Positions 7,940-17,318 of a stretch of 43,500 bases of DNA are shown piece by piece; position 1 is the stretch's first letter; every line of letters begins with the position of its first letter. The stretch comes from Bacillus salacetis. Its GTDB lineage: Bacteria; Bacillota; Bacilli; Bacillales; Bacillaceae_B. Both the position numbers and the translations under genes were made by a program. Location of the stretch: assembly GCF_003581585.1 (NCBI RefSeq), contig NZ_QXIR01000041.1, positions 1 to 43,500 of the forward strand, given 5' to 3'. Under the pieces are notes generated by a model that was given only the letters and a program-made list of their open reading frames with translations, did not search any database and was not told the DNA's origin.

Positions 7940-8491
7940 CTAATTTTCAATTATCCTAATATCTTTAATTGGATAAAAAACAAAATTTGTCGTTCCAACA
8001 ACTTTATCTATGGGAACTGCTCCTATTTGTCTGCTATCTGTACTATTTCTTCTGTTATCTCCCATAACGAATAAATGACCTTCTGGTACAGTAGCTTGTC
8101 CTACCACAGTATCCTCTAATTTAAAGGGTTTTGTTAGGTCACCATCAATATTTACCTTTTGTTTATCCAAGAAAGGTTCCTCATAAGCTTTTCCATTTAC
8201 ATATAAAGTATCATTTTTATACTCGACTTCATCCCCGGGTAAACCAATAACACGCTTAATATAGTCTTGTGTATCATTTGCATGAAAGACAACAATATCA
8301 AATCTTTCTGGTTCTCCTAATTTTGATACAATCATTCTTTCGTGGTCTTGCAGTGTAGTATTCATCGAAGCACCATCAACTACAATAGGTGTAAATATAA
8401 ATGTTCGAACAATAAACACAGTAACAAAAGCTATAACCAGGGCTTTAATCCATTCCAGCGTCTCATTTTTCTTTTCAACCATTTTATTCAT
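7940..8491 (-). CDS. sipS: Signal peptidase I (S26, SipS type)
   Basis: Membrane-bound leader peptidase of 183 residues that removes signal peptides from Sec- and Tat-exported proteins outside the cell membrane. There is one N-terminal span (about 15-37). Box B VDGASMNTTL holds nucleophile Ser42, box D YIKRVIGLPGD holds general base Lys79, and box E is MGDNRRNSTDSR. The size and single span are typical of the Bacillus SipS/SipT group rather than the two-span proteobacterial enzyme. It is monocistronic; convergent with DUF2207, sharing the terminator. Bacillus genomes carry several paralogues, so the symbol names the type rather than proven orthology. Confidence 0.95.
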   Translation of the reverse strand: MNKMVEKKNETLEWIKALVIAFVTVFIVRTFIFTPIVVDGASMNTTLQDHERMIVSKLGEPERFDIVVFHANDTQDYIKRVIGLPGDEVEYKNDTLYVNGKAYEEPFLDKQKVNIDGDLTKPFKLEDTVVGQATVPEGHLFVMGDNRRNSTDSRQIGAVPIDKVVGTTNFVFYPIKDIRIIEN

Positions 8492-8565
8492 CCTTTCACT
8501 TTAAGAAATCAAGTTCATCCTCTTTGGCTGCTTTAATCTTCATAAAAAAACTTATAAAAAGGGTT

Positions 8566-9042
8566 CTAAAATGTAAGCTCAAACAATTGCTTCATATTAG
8601 CTAATAATTCCTTATGAGTTTCAATTGTAATAAGGGGAGTTTGCGGGGAATTAAAATCACTGTAAGGAAAAATGAAGGTTCCATTTTCCAAAGCATAAAA
8701 AGCGAATGATGCTTGTTTACCTGATTCGATATCCTTGCCTTCTGAAAAGACAAACATATATGTGTTGGAAGCTTGCATCTTCTCCATTGTTTCTTCCGAG
8801 CTGATTCTTTTGACTTCAAGACCTTTAATCATAGCCAAAGCCTGTTCTATTTGCTGCTTATCGTTCACTTCCTTAGTCAGCTCTTCAGCAGTTGTACCGT
8901 TTTCTACCTTTTGAATTAATAATGTACCTGCTTTTTCTTTATTCTCTATTTCTTTCACCTGTTCACTATTCGAACACCCACACAATATAAACGCAAGGAT
9001 TGTTAATGCAAGGAATAGGCTTTTAATTTCTCTACACCTCAT
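8566..9042 (-). CDS. Putative lipoprotein
   Basis: About 158 residues. N-terminus MRCREIKSLF then a hydrophobic core (LFLALTILAFIL) ending in the lipobox-like LCGC, so Cys22 would be lipidated and the protein anchored outside the membrane. The mature part is charged and mostly alpha/beta, with SNTYMFVFSEGKD and ENGTFIFPYSDF strands. No family recognised. The start is uncertain. The frame is open to a GTG at 9093, but the ATG at 9042 gives the proper signal-peptide length; neither has a good ribosome binding site. It lies upstream of the signal peptidase gene on the same strand, with a gap of 74 bases. Confidence 0.65.
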   Translation of the reverse strand: MRCREIKSLFLALTILAFILCGCSNSEQVKEIENKEKAGTLLIQKVENGTTAEELTKEVNDKQQIEQALAMIKGLEVKRISSEETMEKMQASNTYMFVFSEGKDIESGKQASFAFYALENGTFIFPYSDFNSPQTPLITIETHKELLANMKQLFELTF

Positions 9043-9266
9043 TTCAATTGTTCTTAAATTCTTTCGACTTAATAAACAAAACCTTTCTTTCACTAACCTG
9101 GTTTATACATGGCAAGGGATCGCTGTTTATTCAGTTTTTACACCTTTTAAGATTTAGACGATAACCACATTCAATAAGTTTCCAATAAGCAGCTTATTTT
9201 TCCCTTATGAAAAGGAGCTGCTTGCACGGATGAAAATTGAGCATACTAAAATCAGGAGGTGATAAG

Positions 9267-9413
9267 ATGGCGGACAAGAAGAAACCCACAGAGGAAAGAG
9301 AAAGAAACAGGACTATAAACCAGAATCCCGAAGACGACCGTCACAATGAGAATGCACGGGCTGCAGCCAATCTTGCACAGGAATACCCGAGGATCAACAC
9401 GGACAATCTTTAA
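9267..9413 (+). CDS. Small hydrophilic 48-residue protein
   Basis: ATG at 9267 behind an excellent CAGGAGGTGATAAG site, and its own terminator. The product is rich in K, E, R, N and D (MADKKKPTEERERNR..., ending YPRINTDNL), with no hydrophobic segment. The size and composition recall small spore-associated or intrinsically disordered proteins of Bacillus, but I cannot name it. The strong translation signal and dedicated terminator make it a likely real gene. Confidence 0.75.
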   Translation: MADKKKPTEERERNRTINQNPEDDRHNENARAAANLAQEYPRINTDNL

Positions 9414-9442
9414 CAGGATGAGCTTCCTTAATACACGCTAAA

Positions 9443-9495
9443 CAGCATCTATCACCGTGGTCTGCAGCCACATTTGGATAGATGCTGCTTTTTTT
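9443..9495 (+). terminator. Terminator of the 48-residue gene
   Basis: CAGCATCTATC (9443-9453) pairs with GATAGATGCTG (9477-9487), followed by seven T. Confidence 0.85.
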
Positions 9496-9534
9496 ATTGA
9501 GGTATCGTCAGAGCGAATGGTCACATCGGCTGTT

Positions 9535-9984
9535 TTAACCAAGCTGTTTCAGGTATGCGTTAAGATATGTACGGTATTCACGCGTCAAATCCACTGGCAG
9601 CTCATCAGGGTTGAAATAGCGGAGGTCGAGTGATTCGTTTTCATCCATTTCTACAATTCCACTTACTTCGTTTGTGAGATACACCGCCGTAACGGAATAT
9701 AGCTCGTCTCCGTTTGACACTTTGAAATAATAGTCCGGTCCTGAAAACATATCCAGTAACGTCAATGCACCTATTTCCAGCCCTGTTTCTTCCTTCACTT
9801 CCCTTCTTGCGGTATCCTCCAGGCTTTCTCCAAGCTCCATGAGGCCACCGGGCAAGCCCCATCCTCCATCGGTTCTTTGCTGCAGCAGCACTTCCCCTTC
9901 GTCATTCACAATGACGACTACAGACCCTATCAGTATTAACGGTCTATGGCCGACCAGTTTTCTTAAGTCCTTTACATAATCCAT
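9535..9984 (-). CDS. NUDIX hydrolase
   Basis: 149-residue hydrolase of nucleoside diphosphate-linked compounds. The Nudix box runs from GG at residue 46 through REVKEETG (61-68), with all catalytic Glu residues present (E62, E65, E66). The N-terminal strand SVVVIVNDEGEVLLQQR and WGLPGG are typical of the MutT/ADP-ribose pyrophosphatase group. ATG at 9984 behind GAGGAGG. Substrate not predictable. Monocistronic, divergent from the AraC gene. Confidence 0.93.
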   Translation of the reverse strand: MDYVKDLRKLVGHRPLILIGSVVVIVNDEGEVLLQQRTDGGWGLPGGLMELGESLEDTARREVKEETGLEIGALTLLDMFSGPDYYFKVSNGDELYSVTAVYLTNEVSGIVEMDENESLDLRYFNPDELPVDLTREYRTYLNAYLKQLG

Positions 9985-10174
9985 GTTTCTGCCTCCTCTT
10001 TCCCATTTTTAATAATTCCTGAACCCTTCCATTTTAAAAAGGATATCCCCTGGTTGGAGCTTTTTGAATTCCAAGAAGGAAAGTGATCCTGTTTACTTGA
10101 ATATAGTCAGTAGAGTACAACGACCAGTAGAGGTGATTTACATTCAACGTTTTGATTTTTATCGGCCCACCATT

Positions 10175-10981
10175 ATGCCGAGTCCCTATACAAGATATCA
10201 AGAATATCCGCCTTCTCCATTCCTTCAGCCGTATATTTGCTGTTATTGGAGTGCAGCTCCCTATGAAAATCAAGTGAACGAATATACATATGACATTATT
10301 CCTGATGGCTGCACCGATCTTTTGTATGAATACGACAAAGCCACCGGGACCAGTTCCATCAAATATTATGGGATCTTTGAATGTCCTTTCCGGATAACGG
10401 AGCAGTACAATCCTGATCAATACACATTCGGCATCCGCTTTTTCCCCGGCAGCTCTTCTTATTTTATACATGAGCGGGCAAAAGACACGGCTGCAAACGC
10501 CATGGATTTGAATCAAATCACTTCGCCAGATATCCAACGTCTTCACCACTACCTTGACCATGCTTCAGGTGTGAATGAGATGATCGCTGCTTGTGATGAA
10601 GTGTTTTCCCAGGCGATAAAATGCGGGAAGCTGCTCCGCCACGATTCTCTCCTTACCAGTATACTCTATCAAATTGTTGTAAGGCGCGGTCAATATTCTA
10701 TTGAAGAGTTGAGCCACAAAGAGGTGATCGGACAAAGAAGGATGAATCGCCTTTTTGAGGAGCGAATCGGACTTAGTCCAAAAAAATTCAGCCAGGTCAT
10801 CCGCTTTCAATCCGTTCTGACAGATTGGTTAACGAAAACTCCTGCTGATTTCCTTGCAGAAGAGTATTATGATCAATCGCATATGATCCACGATTTCAAG
10901 AAACGGACAGGAAAGAGTCCTAGGTCCCTGAAGGTGTCCGATTTTTACAATACAAGCGACCGCCTCCCCGGTAAACTGTAA
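10175..10981 (+). CDS. AraC-family transcriptional regulator
   Basis: About 268 residues. The N-terminal ~150 residues form a small-ligand-type sensing domain (YQEYPPSPFLQPYICCYW, IIPDGCTDLLYEY), common in AraC proteins paired with DUF6597-like sensors. The C-terminal HTH_18 domain occupies roughly 185-262 (SIEELSHKEVIGQRRMNRLF; DQSHMIHDFKKRTGKSPRSL). The ATG at 10175 matches the usual family N-terminus but lacks a clear ribosome binding site. A TTG at 10064 behind GGAG would add 37 atypical residues, so the start is uncertain. The VOC gene follows after 26 bases, so they are probably co-transcribed. Confidence 0.87.
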   Translation: MPSPYTRYQEYPPSPFLQPYICCYWSAAPYENQVNEYTYDIIPDGCTDLLYEYDKATGTSSIKYYGIFECPFRITEQYNPDQYTFGIRFFPGSSSYFIHERAKDTAANAMDLNQITSPDIQRLHHYLDHASGVNEMIAACDEVFSQAIKCGKLLRHDSLLTSILYQIVVRRGQYSIEELSHKEVIGQRRMNRLFEERIGLSPKKFSQVIRFQSVLTDWLTKTPADFLAEEYYDQSHMIHDFKKRTGKSPRSLKVSDFYNTSDRLPGKL

Positions 10982-11007
10982 TCAGAACAATATGAGGAGG
11001 AATCACA

Positions 11008-11361
11008 ATGACAAAACATACCGGCGTGACATTTCAGGTGCGAGTGAAAGATTATAAGCAAGGAATCAAATGGTATGAGACATTATTCAATCGGGTGCCA
11101 GACTTCATCCCCCATGAAGATTTTGCCGAGTGGGAAATCGTATCGGGCGCATGGCTGCAAGTAGCGAAAGGCTTGCCGACGAATGGGAATGGTCCTTTAC
11201 GAATAGGTGTGGTTGACATCCATTCAGAGCGAACCCGTTTGATGAACGCACTGAACATCGAGATTGAAGACATCAATACCTGCGAAGGAGTACCGGCAGC
11301 GTGGTGTTCCTTCGAGGATCCTGATGGAAATCGGATTGGATTGTTTGAGGAGTTGACTTAA
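11008..11361 (+). CDS. VOC-family (glyoxalase/bleomycin-resistance-like) protein
   Basis: 117-residue single vicinal-oxygen-chelate domain, two beta-alpha-beta-beta-beta modules. Seen: VTFQVRVKDYKQGIKWYETLFN at the start, WLQVAKG in the middle, and the closing SFEDPDGNRIGLFEE characteristic of VOC proteins. These bind a metal and act on, or sequester, small molecules; the specific reaction is unknown. ATG behind GAGGAGG. Second gene of an AraC-VOC unit, so the regulator may sense a compound handled by this protein (inference). Confidence 0.9.
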   Translation: MTKHTGVTFQVRVKDYKQGIKWYETLFNRVPDFIPHEDFAEWEIVSGAWLQVAKGLPTNGNGPLRIGVVDIHSERTRLMNALNIEIEDINTCEGVPAAWCSFEDPDGNRIGLFEELT

Positions 11362-11966
11362 TCGGGATTCTTGTTTGGGGGAATTTCTATTATCGGAAGG
11401 TCTCCATTTTTTGATGTGCATGATGCATCTGTTTATTGATGATGCTTGCGCAGGCGTATCGCTATTGGTACCCGCTACAGCATATGACTTTCTATTCTAA
11501 ATACAAACAAAATCAGCCGCCTCGAAGTAAGGTTTCGTTTTGGCAAAGAATTTTACAAATAGCAGTCTATTCCGCAAGTGGATCAGTCCTGCTTTTTTTT
11601 GAAGTAACATTTCAATCGCTTGCTTGCCAAGCACAGAAATTAGTAAGCGTACAATAATTATAGTACATCTAAAAAATGAGAAGTTAATTAAGATGTTATA
11701 TGACTTGTCAATTCCCACAGTATTCTTTTAGTTATGGCTCTGGTTAGGAATTGAATACTAAAAATGTTAATAAAGCATTATGGGTACCCCTTCAATTAGC
11801 AGCATTAATGGATACTATTTTAGCTGAAGATTGGAACTTTTTGTAATACTAGTTCGTATGTAATTTAGCTAGGGAAATTAGGAGCAATATAAACATCCAT
11901 TTAAGAAAATGAAAAACGTTTACATAGTATTAAAAAGGTAAGCGATTAGAACAAGGGGGAAAGATA
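11362..11966. other. 600-base region without a supported gene
   Basis: Small frames on both strands (for example a 73-residue minus frame at 11497-11718) lack ribosome binding sites and family motifs. No clear terminator follows the VOC gene. The last 90 bases are AT-rich, consistent with the promoter of the hydrolase gene. Confidence 0.4.
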
Positions 11967-12872
11967 TTGGAGAAGACATTTAACGGGAGTTTGATTAATA
12001 TCCGAGGAAAAGATTTATATGTAGAAATTTATGGTTCGGAAAATAAAACTCCTTTACTGTATATACATGGAGGTCCTGGTCAAGGGGGTTACGATTTCTC
12101 TTATCACCAGGCAGAAAGATTACAAGAAAATGTTAGACTCATTTCTGTAGACCAGAGAGGTGTTTCCCGATCAGAGGGGATAAAAGAAGACGATAGCTTT
12201 TCTATACATGATATTATTCTCGATTATGAAGAACTTAGAATAGAATTAGGAATTGAAAAATGGGCATTGCTAGGACATTCTTTCGGAGGCTACTATAGCC
12301 TTTTATATGCTACAACTTTTCCAAACTCAGTTAGTCATATCATTTTTGAATGTCCCACTTTTGATCCTGGACTTTCGGCGAGAAATTCATTAATAAAAGC
12401 TTCAAAACTATTCAAAGAAGGTGGAAAGGAAAACTTGGCAGAGAAATGCCTTGATTTAGCCCAGTCAGATAAATCAGCAAAAAGTTTAATGTTGGAGTTC
12501 ACGGAGATAATTCCTGAATTAGGTGAGCAGGGTTTAAAGTTACACATTCATAATTTTGAACATACAACTGATTATTCATTATATACAGAAGATGAATGGA
12601 TGCAATTTTCCGTAAAGAATAAGGTTCATAATGACCGATTGATTGAGGAGAATGAAATATTCAGATCCTTGCTTCCAAGACTTAAAGAAGTTACACAGCC
12701 CGCTCTTTTAATTGATGGAATATATAACCCCGTAACATGTGATAAACAGAAAAGAACCTTTTTGAACGATGTTAAGTATGGTGAAAGTTTCACACTACAA
12801 GACAGTGGACACTTTCCTCACTTTGAAGAACCAGTAAAATTCAAGGATATTGTACTAACCTTCCTAAAGTAG
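11967..12872 (+). CDS. Alpha/beta hydrolase, proline iminopeptidase-like
   Basis: 301 residues, peptidase S33-like fold. The oxyanion motif HGGPG is at 34-38, DQRGVSRS at 62-69 (the family usually has DQRGxGxS), the nucleophile elbow GHSFGG gives Ser105, and a late DSGHFPHFEEP supplies the catalytic His; the acid is probably in LLIDGIYNPVT. It may cleave N-terminal proline or another ester or amide; substrate unproven. The start is TTG at 11967, chosen because AAGGGGGAAAG lies just upstream. Base composition is noticeably AT-richer than the AraC-VOC pair. Monocistronic, with its own terminator. Confidence 0.9.
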   Translation: MEKTFNGSLINIRGKDLYVEIYGSENKTPLLYIHGGPGQGGYDFSYHQAERLQENVRLISVDQRGVSRSEGIKEDDSFSIHDIILDYEELRIELGIEKWALLGHSFGGYYSLLYATTFPNSVSHIIFECPTFDPGLSARNSLIKASKLFKEGGKENLAEKCLDLAQSDKSAKSLMLEFTEIIPELGEQGLKLHIHNFEHTTDYSLYTEDEWMQFSVKNKVHNDRLIEENEIFRSLLPRLKEVTQPALLIDGIYNPVTCDKQKRTFLNDVKYGESFTLQDSGHFPHFEEPVKFKDIVLTFLK

Positions 12873-12920
12873 TTGCTTCATCGGTTGATTTAACAATCGA
12901 ATGTTATAAGAAAACACAGA

Positions 12921-12959
12921 AAAATATTAAAGCTGAGGGAACTCTGCTTTAATATTTTT
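12921..12959 (+). terminator. Terminator of the alpha/beta hydrolase gene
   Basis: AAAATATTAAAGC (12921-12933) pairs with GCTTTAATATTTT (12946-12958), a 13-bp stem ending in T residues. Confidence 0.8.
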
Positions 12960-13146
12960 CCATCTTCCGAGCTAGTGAGTTACTCACTTAATCTTTTAAA
13001 CCTCTGGGGAAGACAGTTGTTCAATTAAATATAATGCCCCCGGAAAGTTAGTATCCTCAGCAAACATGAAATTACGGAAATATTGAACCTGAAATAGTGA
13101 TGACATCGTCAAATGATAAAGAGTTTTTATGAAAAGGGGCCTTGTA

Positions 13147-13374
13147 ATGAACTCTCAAACTTATATGTTGTTAGGATGGCTGAGTATTCTTACCAGCGGA
13201 GTCATTTATACTTTAGAACGATTAAGGAATGCCATTGTGTTTGTGGGTGTAAATGTTAGTGAGGAATCATTCTCATCACAACCACCTTCAACATCACTCT
13301 TTGGCAATTTGTTTTTCATAGTATTCTTGTTATTAAGCCTTTGGTTCTTCTATAATTCTAAAAAAGTAAAATAA
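13147..13374 (+). CDS. Small membrane protein (75 residues)
   Basis: Two predicted spans: MLLGWLSILTSGVIYTL near the N-terminus and a span around 50-68 (NLFFIVFLLLSLWFFY). The central loop is Ser/Pro-rich. ATG at 13147 chosen because AAAAGGGG lies upstream; an in-frame upstream start at 13129 has none. No family recognised. Orphan gene. Confidence 0.6.
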   Translation: MNSQTYMLLGWLSILTSGVIYTLERLRNAIVFVGVNVSEESFSSQPPSTSLFGNLFFIVFLLLSLWFFYNSKKVK

Positions 13375-13460
13375 TCAATTGAGGCTTAGGGGGATAATCC
13401 ACTAAGCTTTTTGCTTTGTCTTCTATTAATGCTCACTTTTATAGAAATTCGAAGTGTTCA

Positions 13461-13709
13461 TTATAATATGATTACATATAAATCTTTTAAAACTGATAGT
13501 GACATTATAGCAGCAGCACTTATATAAAAGTAGCCACTTTTAATTTCTCTATTTTTTACCTTTTCGATTCCAATCAGCAAGAAAAACACTAATAAAAAAG
13601 CAAATGCTATAGATATGGATAATTCAATGCCTTTGATGAAAAAATGAGTGACTGCCAAACCTATTCCAATGATAGCAAGTATATAGTTTACCTTCTTTAA
13701 AAAGCCCAC
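13461..13709 (-). CDS. Small membrane protein (82 residues)
   Basis: GTG start at 13709 behind GGAGGG. Three hydrophobic segments (VNYILAIIGIGLAVTHFF; SISIAFAFLLVFFLLIGI; YFYISAAAIMSLSVLKDLY) separated by short charged loops. No family recognised. Convergent with the 75-residue membrane protein gene. Confidence 0.6.
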   Translation of the reverse strand: MGFLKKVNYILAIIGIGLAVTHFFIKGIELSISIAFAFLLVFFLLIGIEKVKNREIKSGYFYISAAAIMSLSVLKDLYVIIL

Positions 13710-14117
13710 CTTTATCCCTCCTACTTCTGCAAATCTCTTTTTTATATCAAGGATACCACAGAATTATTAAACTTTTCTAATAACTATTTAGATAACTCTT
13801 TTGTCCTTCAATTAACCTGCCCCGCTAATTTTCTATTGACCTTTAGAATTGCCCTGATAAATCTCACAGTCTCCTCAAAATCTAATACCCTCAAATAATT
13901 ACTTCCTGCCTTATGGATTGGGGTACGGTTTCACATTAAATTAAGCCAACAGTATAATAAAAACGCACTGTGAATTTCATTGTGAAATCCAGTACGTTTA
14001 ATTTGATATATACTTGTTTTATACAGCGTTATTTCTGCTGCTAATTAGGGGGATTTTAAGGTCTTCTCTCCTTAAACAGAACCTGGCCTTAAAGAATACA
14101 GTTTCTCTTAGATGAAG
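13710..14117. other. Intergenic region with an imperfect inverted repeat
   Basis: No gene. An imperfect hairpin at 13961-13999 pairs AAACGCACTG...TTTCA with TGAAATCCAGTACGTTT, and a second weaker pair, TTTTAAGG...CCTTAAAG, lies at 14052-14096. Either could stop transcription; the first has an AT-rich 3' side on both strands. Confidence 0.45.
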
Positions 14118-16055
14118 TCATCCTAAACTCCTCAATTCTTCAAGGCTTTCACCGAGAAGATGGTGTGAAAACCACATCAAATTCTGCTTCATGATGGCAC
14201 TGTGGATACCTGGTTTGTCGGAGCTGTAGGCCATCCCTTTGAAAAGCACGAATTCTGCCTCTACTCCCATATCCTTCAGTCCTTGGAAGAGTTCAACTGC
14301 ATTGGTGACTGGCACCCTTCTGTCCGCTTCCCCGTGCTGAATCAACGTTGGTGTACCCGCGGATTGAATATAGTTCATGGGGGAAGATCTCCGATAGATC
14401 TCTGGATCATTCCATGGGGTATCGCCGAAAAACATCCTGATAAAGTGCGGGATGTCTGTATTGACGTAATGGTGACTCCAGTTTGTGATTCCGCCCCCGA
14501 CCGAGGCAGCCTTGAACCGGTAACTAAACAGGGAGCAGAATGCTGATATGAAGCCGCCCTGGCTCCACCCCATAATTCCAATTCGGTCTTTATCGGCTGC
14601 CCCTCTCTCCACAAGTGCGTCCACCCCTGAGATTACATCCTCATAGTCACCGATTCCGAGATTTCGATGGTTCGCTTTTAGAAAATCATTTCCGTATCCT
14701 GTGCTTCCTCTGTAGTTAGGCTCCAATACAATAAAGCCCTTTTCGATGAACGGCTCAACAGGGTATTTGTCATTGAAACAGCCAGAAAGAATCGGACAGG
14801 AAGCCCAGGCCGGACCGCCATGCATAAGGACCAATAGAGGGTAGGTTTTTCCAGGATCAAAATCCACCGGGGTTGTCAGCACCCCTTCTATTTCGAGATC
14901 ATCGCTGCTTCTCCAGGTGATGGTTTCCCTGTTGCTTCTGTTCCTTCCGTGGAAGACGAAATTTTCGTTTGTTATCTTTTCACCGTCAACATAGACTTCA
15001 AATGTTTCATTGATTCCTGCCTTGCTGTAAGCGATGTGATTCCCATCCTCCGTTATGGCTGCCTCCAATACATATCCTTCCTCATTATCGCCTATCATTT
15101 TTACAGAACCATCCTCAGATAAAATTCCAATAAGGTGATTCGTTTGCTGCTGCCAACTGATTAAAATCCCTTGTGACGTCCAACGTACCGGTGTAACTGT
15201 ACTGTCAAAATCAGTTAAAGGCTGGGTGGTTGCTCCACTGGCAAGATCATAAAGTTCAAGCGTATTGTCCAGTATGTTGTTCTTATAATGATCCTTTTCT
15301 CTTAAACTCGCTGTATAGGCTAACTGGCTGCCATCCGGGGAAAAGCAGATGTGCCCGCCAACTACCTTCTTACTTTTGAGCATCTGAACCCTTCCAGATT
15401 GGAGATCCACTATGTATACATCCCGCTTTTGAGCATCATCCGCAGCCGGAGTTGGGGCAGCGATGAATGCAGCCTTTTCCCCGTCAGCTGATACAGCGAA
15501 TTCCAGAACATGAAAATCCCTGCCGTCCGTCAGTGGGACGGCCACGCTGTCTTCACTAAAATTGATATAGTAGAAGCAATCATTCTGGTGTTCCTTGCCG
15601 GCATGTTGAAATTCTCCATAGGCTGCGTTTCGTTTCAAGACTTCTTCTGATACGGCTGCCGGCGCCGTATAATAAAACCCCTTGCCAGACGGGTCCCACT
15701 TGAATGCACTAACGCCTTCTTTTTCATCCGTCACTTGCACCCTGTAGGAGCCATCCAATGCCTTTATAAAAATTTGATTTTTCCCAGTGACTGATTCGAG
15801 ATATGCGATTTGCCTGGAATCCGGTGACCACATTGGCGATCCAGCCTCTCTGCCATTGGCTAACGGATAACACTGCTTCTTGTCTATTTCATAGATCAAT
15901 ATTTGATTCCTGAATCGGTTATCTTCCCAGTCGGCTGTGTTTTTGACGAAGGCCGCCTTCGTGCCATCTTCACTGATGGTGATGCCTGATATGGTTGGCA
16001 TCGAGATAAGTTCTTCAATACTTAGATACGACTTATTATTAATGTTCATGATCAC
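14118..16055 (-). CDS. S9-family peptidase (acylaminoacyl-peptidase/prolyl oligopeptidase type)
   Basis: Serine peptidase of 645 residues with an N-terminal beta-propeller and a C-terminal alpha/beta-hydrolase domain. The propeller (about 1-380) has repeated blades such as GSPMWSPDSRQIAYLES and HICFSPDGSQLAYTAS. The catalytic triad is Ser498 in GWSQGG, Asp578 in EADRRVP and His618 in GIHSA; LMHGGP supplies the oxyanion hole. It should cleave short peptides or N-acylated amino acids in the cytoplasm, with no signal peptide. GTG 16055 or ATG 16049 are both reachable from AGCAGGA. Monocistronic. Confidence 0.94.
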   Translation of the reverse strand: MIMNINNKSYLSIEELISMPTISGITISEDGTKAAFVKNTADWEDNRFRNQILIYEIDKKQCYPLANGREAGSPMWSPDSRQIAYLESVTGKNQIFIKALDGSYRVQVTDEKEGVSAFKWDPSGKGFYYTAPAAVSEEVLKRNAAYGEFQHAGKEHQNDCFYYINFSEDSVAVPLTDGRDFHVLEFAVSADGEKAAFIAAPTPAADDAQKRDVYIVDLQSGRVQMLKSKKVVGGHICFSPDGSQLAYTASLREKDHYKNNILDNTLELYDLASGATTQPLTDFDSTVTPVRWTSQGILISWQQQTNHLIGILSEDGSVKMIGDNEEGYVLEAAITEDGNHIAYSKAGINETFEVYVDGEKITNENFVFHGRNRSNRETITWRSSDDLEIEGVLTTPVDFDPGKTYPLLVLMHGGPAWASCPILSGCFNDKYPVEPFIEKGFIVLEPNYRGSTGYGNDFLKANHRNLGIGDYEDVISGVDALVERGAADKDRIGIMGWSQGGFISAFCSLFSYRFKAASVGGGITNWSHHYVNTDIPHFIRMFFGDTPWNDPEIYRRSSPMNYIQSAGTPTLIQHGEADRRVPVTNAVELFQGLKDMGVEAEFVLFKGMAYSSDKPGIHSAIMKQNLMWFSHHLLGESLEELRSLG

Positions 16056-16117
16056 TATTCCTGCTTTCTATTTACACCGCCTTGTTGTTTGGATAGACGG
16101 ATCGATTTCATTCAATT

Positions 16118-16308
16118 GGTTTTTACGCATATATTGTTACTTTTGGAGAAATCCCAAGTGCCGGATTTTCTTCCTGTATTCCGAGGTTTTACTCGCGAAA
16201 AAGAAAGAGCAGCTCTTTTCTTTCCTGCTCACCAGGATCTTTACGGCGGTTTACCCGGATATTATTTGAATATTGTAGTGAAAAGCAACAAAGTTTACGA
16301 AAAGATCC
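16118..16308 (+). mobile_element. Non-coding MITE-like repeat, copy 1
   Basis: A ~190-bp element sharing long stretches with 27241-27402 (reverse) and 38941-39133. Shared blocks include AAATCCCAAGTGCCGGATTTT, GAGCAGCTC-like and AGCAACAAAGTTTACGAAAAG. The left end is degenerate (GGTTTTTACGC) and the right end reads AGCAACAAAGTTTACGAAAAG ATCC. Small open frames inside are not conserved between copies as proteins. It lies upstream of the CPT-like gene. Confidence 0.75.
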
Positions 16309-16531
16309 TTTCAAAACGACGTTCATTTCACCTGTGAAATTTCAACGCGAACGTATATTTATTTATAGCCGCTCTATCATAGTATTCTCTAATTGTGGAC
16401 GATACCCTTTAAAATGGCGGGGAATGCTTTGCAAGTGAGCAAAATATTTCCCTATCTATCTACCAATCTTGAATTGTGATATTCTTAGGAAAATAAAGGA
16501 AATAAGTGAAATTTCAAGGAGAATAGTAAAA

Positions 16532-17086
16532 ATGATTATTGTATTGAATGGGGTTTCAAGTTCAGGAAAATCTTCTCTAGCGAAAGAATTGATATCATTA
16601 TTGCCTGACTACTTTGCTTTTAGCATCGATGATTATGATTACATTATTGAAAAAATGGAAGACAGGGATAATGAAAGGCTTATTCCTGTAGAAACCGAGT
16701 ATTTTTACTACAAGAATGCAGCCATGTTTTCTGATCGAGGCGTGAATTTGATACTGGATCAAATCATTCATGACTCCACAACCGCAAAACTTTTCTATAA
16801 AATATTGAAGGATCACCCAGTCCTATTCATTGGCGTCCACTGCCCTGAGGAAGAACTAACCTCAAGGGAACAACAAAGAGGTGATCGTGCAGCCGGCCAA
16901 GCCCTCTCTCAATTGGCGTTTGTTCATAAGGAGGAAAAATACGACTTGGAAGTCAATACATTCACGCATTCTTATTCAGAATGTGCAAAAAGAATCGCCG
17001 ATCGACTGAAGAGTGATGTACCAATGAATGGATTTGACAGCTCCCGCGCTTTATTTGAAAGCAAGGAGGAGAATTTTTCGGTATAA
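16532..17086 (+). CDS. Chloramphenicol phosphotransferase-like P-loop kinase
   Basis: 184 residues. MIIVLNGVSSSGKSS carries the Walker A loop at 7-14. FAFSIDDYDYII and NLILDQIIHD match the CPT-like family (PF07931-type), and VHCPEEELTSREQQRGDRAAGQA is the family lid/second region with Arg residues. The founding enzyme phosphorylates chloramphenicol; most Bacillus members have unknown substrates, so resistance should not be assumed. The ATG at 16532 follows AAGGAG; an upstream in-frame ATG at 16469 has no site. Confidence 0.88.
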   Translation: MIIVLNGVSSSGKSSLAKELISLLPDYFAFSIDDYDYIIEKMEDRDNERLIPVETEYFYYKNAAMFSDRGVNLILDQIIHDSTTAKLFYKILKDHPVLFIGVHCPEEELTSREQQRGDRAAGQALSQLAFVHKEEKYDLEVNTFTHSYSECAKRIADRLKSDVPMNGFDSSRALFESKEENFSV

Positions 17087-17228
17087 GCGAGGACATTCGG
17101 AGGAAAAAATTATGAAAGAACTGGATAAAGGGATTAAGTAATTCAGGAGCCATTTGCTCAGATTATTAGAGATACAGTTAAACGTTTTATGTCGATCAGG
17201 TTACATGTGAATTTTCAGCTTTTTTAAA

Positions 17229-17261
17229 AAAATTCGGGACAGTCTTCTGCCCCGAATTTTT
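17229..17261. terminator. Bidirectional terminator
   Basis: AAAATTCGGG (17229-17238) pairs with CCCGAATTTT (17251-17260). T-rich on both exits. It serves the kinase gene on + and the coiled-coil gene on -. Confidence 0.8.
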
Positions 17262-17318
17262 CCTATAAACTTTATTTTTCTTTAATTCCAGAAATAAAAT
17301 TTGCTTATAATCGTTTCA

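Noticed and set aside
11436..11718. 73-residue frames on both strands
   Set aside because: No ribosome binding site, no motif; AT-rich spacer. A decayed transposon end could not be shown.
15937..16337. Overlapping open frames of 82 and 110 residues, and the 71-residue frame at 27206-27421
   Set aside because: They lie inside the MITE-like repeat. Frames differ between copies and have no ribosome binding site.
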